Assembly: GCA_032622095.1 (NCBI GenBank)
Contig: CP136066.1
Coordinates: 147,465,559-147,529,558, forward strand
DNA from: Siphonodentalium dalli
Lineage: Eukaryota; Mollusca; Scaphopoda; Gadilida; Siphonodentaliidae
DNA length: 64,000 nt
Direction of reading: 5' to 3'
The position numbers were made by a program, and so were the translations under genes. Shown here one piece after another: positions 23,381 to 31,971 of the stretch (positions within the stretch are counted from its first letter, which is position 1; each line of letters starts with the position of its first letter). The notes under the pieces are model-generated. The model did no database searches. It had not been told where the DNA came from and saw only the letters and a list, made by a program, of their open reading frames with translations.

Positions 23381-24441
23381 CAGTAATGCCCTAAGTAATC
23401 GACACCATAACCACAGCAGAATTATGGGTAACTTTTCAGGATTTAGTCGGAAATATGGCTTGTTGCCATTCATCGGAAAGCTCTCCCCGAGAAAAGTTAC
23501 CCATAATTCTGCTGTGGTTATGGTGTCGATTCAGGGACCAGCCGAGAGGGCGAAGTGGGCGAAGAAGTCTCCCTATTCTTGCTCACTTCGCCCTAATTTT
23601 GCAGCCGGGCGAAGTTTAAGTCGCCCAGAAATTTCCGAAGTTTACCCAAGAAAAACGGCAAATTATTCACCCACTATTTACTGCCAACATTGATTGAACC
23701 CAGTTATCCACTGACACTGTCGTAGATAACACCATAGTTACTATTAACAGCTGTATTAATCCGATTTGGGAGCACATTCACACCTGAGTGTTTATTGCAG
23801 ACAGCTGTGAATACATCGTCAGGTGTCCAGTGACTTGTGATTTTGAGATTATCACACCTGAAGATTACAACTCTACACCTTGCATCAGATTATCACCCCT
23901 TTGTTAAATTATGTAAAGGCCAGATTAGCTTTGAAAACAAATTCATTTTTGCAACATAGTAATATCTGTACCCATGTTAGGGACTTTTAATGAGTGAAAA
24001 TGTTCAAGATTTCTACCGTTTTTATAGCATTTTTTTCGTATTCATAAGCATTGTCTAATTTTTATTTCTTTTGTATTCATAAGCGGTCGTAATTCTTATT
24101 TCTTTTTGTGTTCATAAGCGGTTGAAAAAATGCCGTTCTTTCAAAACCATTCTCTCATATTTGGACATTATTCATAGTTATTAGTGTAATGATTTGAACA
24201 TAAAGCTTCCACATTTGAACCATTGTTTCGCCATTTTAATTTAAATATTACTTATCTCCTATTTTCTTTATATAATATAGCCTTTTATAGGCGAATACAG
24301 TGCGGGCGGATTTCAATTTTGCCAACGCATTTCGCCCTGGAAACCTCCCACTTCGCCCTATTTTTGTGACAGGGAGAAGTCACTTCGCCCTGAAAATCAG
24401 GCCTAGGCTGGTCCCTGTGTCGATTACTTAGGGCATTACTG
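23381..24441. mobile_element. MITE family A, copy 4, split by a hAT element
   Basis: TA-flanked MITE (TA at 23379-23380 and 24442-24443) with both terminal CAGTAATGCCCTAAGTAATC ends. An 886 bp insertion lies in the right arm. Removing it and one copy of TGTCGATT restores the family sequence. Confidence 0.88.
23532..24417. mobile_element. Non-autonomous hAT element nested in MITE A
   Basis: 886 bp with inverted ends CAGGGACCAGCC and GGCTGGTCCCTG, and an exact 8 bp duplication TGTCGATT at 23524-23531 and 24418-24425. An 8 bp target site and a CAGGG end are hAT hallmarks. Subterminal blocks with GGGCGAAGT and CTTCGCCCT repeat at both sides and could be transposase binding sites. No transposase frame is present. 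Confidence 0.9.
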
Positions 24442-24509
24442 TACCCTGATGGTTGGTGATTAAAATGAACTTGCTATTTAAAAGCTTTCGGCCTTACAAT
24501 ATTATTATT

Positions 24510-24906
24510 TTTATTACACGCTTGTTCCTAGAAGTACAGTGTTATTGCTGTTCCATATTTACAAATCCGTATGGAACGTACGTTCCATACACATCTCGTT
24601 GACATAAAATGACATTCGCCTCAACCATGAAACAGGAACTATTTAAATAAAAGAATCATCACAGATGACAAACACGCCCTGTATGAGCCTAAATAAACCT
24701 TCTAATCCTGTATTTTTAATGCACGGATTCTAGGACGCGAAGCGTGTAATAAACACAGAACGACACGATGTGTAAATGGGTTTGTCGATATGGCACTCAT
24801 GATGTCGCGGAAGGATAGAACTCGAGGCGCAAGCGTTCTATCCTTCCATGACAGCACAGATCGTGCCGTATCGACAAACCCATTTACACATCGTGTCGTT
24901 CTGTGT
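24510..24906. repeat. Two adjacent palindromic structures
   Basis: Left: TTATTACACGCTT (24513) pairs with AAGCGTGTAATAA (about 24740), enclosing a perfect 22 bp palindrome at 24569-24590 centred on ACGT. Right: arms near 24754-24805 and 24858-24906 (ACGACACGATGTGTAAATGG and inverse) with an inner stem GGAAGGATAGAAC and inverse. These look like fold-back MITEs side by side. Confidence 0.75.
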
Positions 24907-24997
24907 ATGTATGTTTACCTGAATGCCATCTTGAAAATTTAATGTACAATAATATGAACCAAAGAAGTCCTAATGTCCAGTCACTGAACTGGATTAA

Positions 24998-26262
24998 CCC
25001 TTTCACGATGGGAGCTGCACCAGTGCAACATTAAAGATCCTGTGCCAGGGCATTCTCTTATATATGAAAGTCTCCATTAGGAAGCCTTGCATATGTAAGA
25101 GACCGCACTGGCTTACAAGATCAATGTAAATATTGTTATTATTTTTGTTTTATTTATTGGGAATTTGGCCAAAGCAGGGAGGATTTGGAAGGGGCGGCAT
25201 CCCTTCCCTACCACCCACTTTTTAATGTTGTTGGGGGTTATGAGCATTACATAACGCAATGAGGGATGAAAATGATCTAGGCATGATGATTGTTTTTGTT
25301 TGTTTATTTCTTTTTCTTTTTGTGTCTTTCCGTTGACTGTGTTGTTGTTGTTGTTGCTGATGTTGTCGGTTGAAAGCTGGAGGCTGCTGGAAACAGTTCG
25401 AATCGTGCTTTCAGTCCTTCGGAGTTAGGTATCCACTCCAGCACTGATTTAAGGAGGTCATTCGTCTCAGCAGCAGAATAGGTGGATCCTCTACTGCTGG
25501 TGGAGTTGTTGATGTTGATGGACCTGGCCGAGGACTCCGGGCCGATGTAATCCGGCATCCTCGGGATGTAGTCAGAAGTCTCCATCGGGAGTGGTGCTGG
25601 TTCTGAGTCCAGCTTCATCTCGACGTCGGCAGAAGTGACATCCGGGGTGGTAACATCGGCATGCCTGTCTCCGCCGATCTCAATGACGACGTCAGGAACC
25701 ACCAGGGTGTTGTCGGCGTCCCTGCGTCTGGTGGTGGTATCAACGACGGAGGCCAAGAGGGGGGAACTGGGTGTCTCTCAGTTCTCCCCTGTCTCCACTT
25801 GGCCCTCCTGTCGGCATCCCTTCTTCTTCTGGAGGGGGGTCTTCTTTTTCCTCTGCCTCCTCCTCTCCTCGATCCCCAGGTTGCTGGTGGTCTCCAGCAA
25901 CCGGGTTAAGGCCGACAGAGGGTCCTGATAAGGACCGTGTCGGTGTAACCCGGTATGTCAAAAACAGATCAACCTAGCTGCCTGACCGGTGTAAATACCA
26001 GGTCAGGCAGTGATCCAGGTTGATTGAGCTCAGCACAAGCCTGACTTCAGCGGGGATTATAGACGAATCCATTGTCTGCTGAAGTCAGTAATCCGATCGC
26101 CAGGTGGTCGATGTCCAGGAGCGCTCAAGCCGGGACGTCTTGTCCCACAAGCGGTCGGAGCTCGAATGAGATAAATATTGTCAGGCCAATGTATTATCCT
26201 ATATATGAGAGGCTTCCTACGGGTTTTCGCAAAATGTCAGTAAGCTCCAGTCATGGAAGGGA
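24998..26262. mobile_element. MITE family C, copy 3, split by a retro-insertion
   Basis: Left part 24998-25136 starts after TTAA with CCCTTTCACGATGGGAGC; right part 26172-26262 ends TCCAGTCATGGAAGG. Both halves line up with intact copies at 13.4 and 20.4 kb. The break is the 1035 bp insertion described separately. Confidence 0.8.
25137..26171 (-). mobile_element. Retro-inserted sequence with A-rich tail and 10 bp TSD
   Basis: Bounded by TAAATATTGT at 25127-25136 and 26172-26181. On the minus strand it runs from 26171 to 25137 and finishes with an AATAAATAAAACAAAAATAA tail, as expected for target-primed reverse transcription of an RNA. It is GC-richer than its surroundings. The longest minus frame (25756-25304) opens with TTG rather than ATG and ends in a lysine run; another frame (25961-25740) is acidic and proline-rich. 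The two overlap in different frames, so they may be one decayed ORF. I do not recognise the source transcript; a 5'-truncated LINE or a processed gene copy are both possible. Confidence 0.7.
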
Positions 26263-26309
26263 TAATAACTGATGAGATTAAAAATCTATTCATCTAAATA
26301 ACGTGTTGT

Positions 26310-26900
26310 CTGAATACATCAATTAAGATTAACGAAATGGATAACCGAAGAGGCAAAACACTTAAAAGCTATGAACAGAATTAAAAGGTTTGATTAAATG
26401 AATTAAGACTGATGAATTATAACAGGACAGGCAAGTAATGAAATTTTAGAAATATTAATTCACAAACACTCTAAATTGAGTAACAGTTCTAAGTCCTAAT
26501 AACGCCCAGTGATATAAGCTTCCCCAAAGTATATGACCCTTTAACCACAGCAGAATTATGGGAATTTTTTCAGGATTTAGTCGAAAATATGGCTTGTTGC
26601 CATTAATCAGAAAGCTCGCACCAAGAGCTTTCCGATGAATGGCAGCAAGCCATATTTCCGACTAAATCCTGAAAAATTTCACATAATTCTGCTGTGGTTT
26701 AGGGGTTGATTATTTAGGACATTACTGTAAGCTTGCCTTTTGCATACCTCCACAGAGCAGATTTTCAGATTAATCCAGCGACACTAAATTCAGTCTCTAT
26801 TTGTCAATAACTATCTACTTGTTCGCCTATTTATTGAAAAAATAACTGCAGATACTCGAGTGACGTACACTATAACGTTTTAAGATAACAAAACCTCCAA
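26310..26900. repeat. Segmental duplication unit, copy 2
   Basis: Matches 22530-23350 in order, with MITE A copy 5 at a different internal position. Diverged and non-coding. Confidence 0.6.
26530..26727. mobile_element. MITE family A, copy 5
   Basis: Both arms and the loop are present (GAAAGCTCGCACCAAGAGCTTT). The left terminus has decayed; the right end is intact and TA-flanked. Confidence 0.8.
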
Positions 26901-26999
26901 ACATGTGCGGTGATCTTGGTCGGTATTTGCCTATAAACCATGAAGTATCTGGTGTAAACAAGGAAGTAATAAATTTCAAACAGGAAGAGGAGCACCCGA

Positions 27000-27177
27000 C
27001 CCAGGGACAACTCAAACCAATCGACCAGGGACTGCCCGACCCAGGGACAACTCAAACCAATCGACCAGGGACTGCCCGACCCAGGGACAACTCAAACCAA
27101 TCGACCAGGGACTGCCCGACCCAGAGTTAACTGAAACCAATCGACCATGGACTGTCTGACCCAGGGACAACCTAACC
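27000..27177. repeat. 40 bp minisatellite, about 4.5 copies
   Basis: Unit landmarks CCAGGGACAA, CTCAAACCAA, TCGACCAGGG and ACTGCCCGAC start at 27001, 27041 and 27081. The first three are perfect, the fourth (27121) is diverged and the fifth is partial. The 40 bp period is not a multiple of three, so the open frame across it is not evidence of coding. Confidence 0.95.
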
Positions 27178-27334
27178 TGAATATAATTTTGAGAATCAAT
27201 CCTGTTTTGTTTACCAGAAGATGATGAGATTGATTATTCAATGGATATTTAAAATTGTAATGGTTTGATAAAAAAAATAGAGTCAGTTTTATTCACAATA
27301 TTGCAGGATATCAATAGTTCGAATAAAAAAACAA

Positions 27335-27612
27335 TTAAGTTTCCAAAAATCTGACCAGAAAATTTACGAACACAAGCTCGGTCAAAATTATGCATGATCT
27401 GAAAAGTTCTAAGTTGAAAAAGGGAATAACTCCACTAAAACAGTTGGACATAATCACAGGTGCAGAAGTTCCCATGGTACTAAATATCTGTGCCATGATT
27501 CCAAACAATTGACAGAAAAATGTAGAAATACAAAGTTGCCTCCACAGACATGGATGGATGAACATGCTGATACCTATATACACTCCCCCATAAATATGTT
27601 ATGGGGGAGGGG
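27335..27612 (+). mobile_element. Family L repeat ending in a hairpin
   Basis: Same phrase order as the 17.5 kb copy (GGGAATAACTCCAC, CATAATCACAGGTGCAG, GTTCCCATGGT, ACATGGATGGATGAACATGC). It ends in a stem CTCCCCCATAA with inverse TTATGGGGGAG around 27580-27608. Helentron-like architecture by inference. Confidence 0.5.
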
Positions 27613-28430
27613 GCGGTTGAGGATTGTATAAAAAGTAGACAAAATGTCTTTACAAAAAACCTGGGACAACTGTCCTGCGAAATGGCTTTAACCCATTTTC
27701 ATTGACAAGTAGTTCCCTTAGGAAATGTTCGGATAAATACGTTCAACAAATACACCATAATTATAATCTGAACATTTCCCACCAAGATCATGAATCATTC
27801 CGCTCTTGTATTGTCTATTTTTCCTACTGTTGTCTTCTTTTATTAGCTGAACATGCATCCAAGTGAATAATAGTCCGTTCCAATGTATACTTTTATAACT
27901 GAATGGGAAAATCCATTTAGTAAAGAAAGTGTTACATTGAGCTGTATAAAGCTTTTGTGGCTGTTGTTATATACTGGTTGGAACACTTTTATATTTTAGT
28001 GGAGAATCAGAAACTTACCAGGAATTCCCATTCTAAATTTCCAAGTACATTCCAAACACTATAATATCCAAACTCTCGAGAAATAGAAATTCCAAACAAC
28101 AACTTCAAATCCCTTTCCAAAATATTAGAATCAATACAGTGCTCTATGATATGGATCACTTGCTCCATATACACTTCAATAAAGCACATATATAGATAAT
28201 CCAGCCCCAATAATACAGTCCTGAATGTATTTAGCAGCTCAATGGGTTCGCAATGCACACATCAATAATTCTAAATTTCTAAGCCATTATAATTCTGTTT
28301 GATTGAACATTTTTATCGTCCCTGTCCTCAGTGTCCTGTGGTAGATCAACAGTCACTATGACGCGACCATAATAGAAACACGGACCATTATAATCCCGTT
28401 CATTGCAGCAGTACACATAATCAGTATATG
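27612..28430. repeat. Repeat-derived intron DNA (family G and duplicated block)
   Basis: Contains a family G block at about 27860-27935 and, at 28010-28260, a diverged copy of the 23005-23260 segment. No coding evidence. Confidence 0.5.
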
Positions 28431-28701
28431 CCTTGCCACTACCAATCAATGGGTATACTCCCAATGGGACAGCAGGCAATGGTCCCTGCACAACAAGTCA
28501 TGTACAATTAAACTTAGCAGGACAACCTTTCATCAATAGATTAATTGATTATTCTATTTTTAATTAATTAACCCTTTCAATGTTTTCAATCATTTAAGAG
28601 CTGAATGTACTGAATTTAACTTCCTCATAAGGTTTATACCAGTAGAGTAACGAGACACATATGGATATTGCTTGTAATAATGTAAAGTAAGTTATGACAT
28701 A

Positions 28702-28915
28702 CAGTAATGCCCTAAATAATCGACTCCTCAAACCACAGCAGAATTATGGGTAATTTTTCAGGATTTAGTCGGAAATATGGCTTGTTGCCATTCATCGGAA
28801 AGCTCTCACTGAGAGCTTTCCGATAAATGGCAACAAACTATATTTCCGACTAAATCCTGAAAAATTACCCATAATTCTGCTGTGGTTAAGGAGTTGATTA
28901 TTTAGGACATTACTG
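28702..28915. mobile_element. MITE family A, copy 6, full length
   Basis: 214 bp with TA at both edges, both arms full length and nearly matched, and loop near GAAAGCTCTCACTGAGAGC. The best-preserved copy of this family here, inserted in tandem unit 1. Confidence 0.9.
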
Positions 28916-29491
28916 TACTATTTACATACGAAGATCATGCAAACCATTATGAAAGGGAATTCTTGTATTATCTGTTCTCTGCTTATATTTCATTAAAACC
29001 CCTCCAGATGAATAATAGACCATTCCAAAGAATAATTTTACAAAAGAGTGGGAGAATCCATTTAGTATAGAAAGGGTTGACTTGTATCTTGAAACAATTG
29101 TTATTCACTATACTTATGCTTTTGTAATCTGAACATGATCAGTACATGCCATGCCACTATAAATCAATGGGTACTCCCAATGGATCTGCGCACAATCGTC
29201 CCCACACAACAACTCATAAACAATTAAACTTGGCAGGACAACCTTTTTTCGATATATAGATAAATTGATTTTTCTATTTTTTTTAATTAACTCTCTAAAA
29301 GTGTTCAATCATTTAAGTGCTGAATGTACTTAATTTAACTTCCTTATAAGGATTATACTGGTATAGTAACGAGACACAGATATGGATATTGCTTGTAATA
29401 ATGTAAACTAAGTAATGACATACTATTTATATAAGAAGATCATGCAAACCATTTTGAGAGGGAATACTTGTATTATCTGTTGTCTGCTTAA

Positions 29492-30594
29492 AGGTACTCA
29501 ATCCGATAAAATTCCTCTCAATTACTATTTCAATGGCTTCGGGGGTCAAAAATATTTGATTCAAGTAGGGGTGCCACGATTAATCGTATAATCGATGAAC
29601 CGTTGATAAAGCCGATAATCGATTACCATTGCCATAGTCGATTAATCTGCGTTATTTATTTCAGACGTCGGAAAATGCCAGGTATTATTGAATACGGTGT
29701 TTCTTTTACACAGTTTAATCTACAACCGAAGGGTTAACAACATCAATATAATCAAAGAGATTCCGACAACATGAGCACTACTAACTTATGTTGCAAACAC
29801 TCGGCAGTTCATTTGATGATGCTACATGGTTACTCTTCGGCCCATTGTATATTCTACAAATCGGTGGCACTGCAGCTTTGAACTTACGGCGACGTCGTTG
29901 TATATAAATTTAAACTTGACAGGTGGCACTATGGCTTTGAAATGTGCCGACTGTCACCTTAGATGTTACTAATACAGGTTATCGTGTATCATACTTAACT
30001 TGTTCTAAGTCCTGTAATTTGCGGGTGGGGGCACACGTTTGTGATTGTTAACCACGCACTGGATGTTTGATGAAACTTATAGTTTCTAACTTTCCTACTT
30101 TTATATTGTTTGTATGTTTGGCTATTCATAACTGAAATCAATCGCAACGTTCGTTCAAATGAACTCACAAATATTATAATCATAACATCGCCGAGAACTG
30201 TGGTGGTATTCAATACATTGTGTTCATTGGTCATTAACAGTGGTTTATGATGCACTTTATTAATGTAAAAAATTACATCAGCCGATGCCACAATCAGCGA
30301 CAGTGCATTTAACCAGCCCCCAGCCAATAGGCCATATTACGGAAATCTTCCACTGAAGTTATTAGGTACGATTAATCGATTATAGTCGATTATTGACAAC
30401 CGATTATCGATTATCAAAATCAATAATCGTGGCACCTCTAGATTCAAGTCGAGGAAGTCACCCATCAAAGCTCAGATTTGTTAGATATCGATTTTAGAAA
30501 TCTATTATTTTTCATAGTAATATAGGACCCTCTGATCAGATTGTTGTTGTTGGAATCTGTTGAGATGGGGACCCTCTGATCAGATTGAGTACCT
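29492..30594. mobile_element. TTAA-flanked element family H, copy 1, split by a hAT
   Basis: TTAA at 29488-29491 and 30595-30598, ends AGGTACTCAATCCGA and TCAGATTGAGTACCT. After removing the 875 bp hAT and one TSD the element is about 220 bp. Copies 2 and 3 are longer, so this one has an internal deletion. Confidence 0.82.
29566..30440. mobile_element. Non-autonomous hAT element nested in family H
   Basis: 875 bp with inverted ends TAGGGGTGCCACGATTAATC and CGTGGCACCTCTA, and an exact 8 bp duplication GATTCAAG at 29558-29565 and 30441-30448. ATCGAT/ATAATCG motifs cluster inside both ends. A minus frame at 30327-29995 has no transposase motif. Internal-deletion derivative of a hAT transposon. 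Confidence 0.93.
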
Positions 30595-31019
30595 TTAATA
30601 TGTTTCATTAAAACCCCTCCAGATGAATAATAGACCATTCCAATGTATACTTTACAAATGAGTGGGAGAATCCATTTAGTATAGAAAGGGTTTAACTCAT
30701 ATCTTGAAACAATTGTTATTCACTATACTTTTGCTTTTGAAATTTGTTATGCCTTGCCACTACAAATCAATGGATACTCCAATTGGCACTGCCGGCAATC
30801 GTCCCTCCACAACATGTCAAATACAATTAACCTAAGCAGGACAACCGTTTTTCGATAGATTAATTGATTATTCTCTTTTCATAATTAACCCTTTTCAAAG
30901 CTGAAGGTACTTAATTTAACTTTCTTTTGAGGATTCTACTGATAGAGTAACAAGACACAGTTATGAATGTTGCAGTTAATAATGTTAATAATAAGTTATA
31001 ACAAACATATCTTACTCAT

Positions 31020-31712
31020 ATTTAAATTCGCTCAGTATTGAACTCGCGCACTTTGAATTCGCGCACCTAGCTGCGCAAATTCAAAACTGACAATGAATAA
31101 TATTTTCCTAAAAGTTTTGGATCTGATGACAGTTTCAGTTCTTAATCCTTCCTGAAGATAAATAACGACAGATTTACACCGTGCATGTAAAACATGACTG
31201 CATCATTGATGCATTGTGAGAATGTGTGTTTATATGCTCCATTAGTCCAAATAACTATTCTAAGTGATATTCTATTGAAATAGTTATAGACATCATTGGA
31301 ATGAACTGGAAAGAAAGAAGTAAAACCACAAACACATACTATAGGCAGCTGACTTCAGAAAAAAAAATCAACACTTGGCTGAGGGTTGTGTTGGCATACA
31401 TGATTCAGTCACTTCATGTATTGTTGATAACAGGGGCTGTACTTTGGAGCACCTTCAGCCTGGCACATATTTCAACACCGACGATGTTGCCATAATTTGT
31501 TGCTTTACAAAATTATGAGTAATGTGTTTTATGTTGGTCACCGGTATATAATATATAACCCTATAAAAGCAGGTCTCGTTATTTATATTCAGTCCAGCCT
31601 TATAACTCCTCAACATATCCATCTGCTTTTCCCTGTGGTTTGCAAAAAACTCATGAATTTTAAATTCTCGCACCAATGGGTGTACGAAAAATAGTACTGC
31701 ATGAATTTAAAT
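31020..31712. mobile_element. Insertion of about 690 bp in tandem unit 3
   Basis: Interrupts the unit between AAGTTATAACA and TACTATTTATTCAAGAAG. Ends show weak inverted similarity (ATTTAAATTCGC.CAGTA against TACTGCATGAATTTAAAT). No coding motifs; class unknown. Confidence 0.45.
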
Positions 31713-31971
31713 ACAAGTTAGGTACTATTTATTCAAGAAGATCATGCAAACAATTTTGAAAGGGTATTCCCATGAAAAACTTGAGATAAATAGTTTAATA
31801 TGATGCTATTGCCATACTAGTTTGGTGCTCAAGAATATTTATTAGTAAACAGTTGCGCTCAATAATTAGCTGGATGATTTGGGAAGTTATATATCAGCTC
31901 TTGCTTAAACCTTTTCTTTACTGAATGGATTTTTCCATTAGTTATAAAGTATACATTGGAATTATCTATTA

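Larger units (their letters stand above)
28430..31971. repeat. Diverged tandem array of a roughly 500 bp unit, three copies
   Basis: The phrase GCCACTA.AAATCAATGG (allowing mismatches) occurs near 28430, 29147 and 30752, each followed by CAATTAA, GCAGGACAACC and the family G block. The spacing differs only because each unit took different insertions: unit 1 a 214 bp MITE A, unit 2 an H element containing a hAT, unit 3 an approximately 700 bp AT-rich insertion (31020-31712) and then the Helitron. With insertions removed, units 1 and 2 are both about 500 bp. A short frame at 28491-28279 is part of this repeat. Confidence 0.75.

Noticed and set aside
25304-25756. 150-residue minus-strand frame taken as a gene
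   Set aside because: It starts at TTG with an upstream stop, has no introns or domain, and lies inside a retro-insertion; kept only as part of that element.
26903-27130. Open frame over the 40 bp repeats as a repeat protein
   Set aside because: The 40 bp unit shifts frame every copy, so no protein repeat is encoded; the frame is open only by composition.
27000-27177. CRISPR-like array
   Set aside because: Units are contiguous 40-mers without spacers, in eukaryotic DNA.
28279-28491. 70-residue frame with Cys/Tyr-rich sequence
   Set aside because: It overlaps a tandem unit whose other copies do not keep the frame, and there is no splice or phase support.
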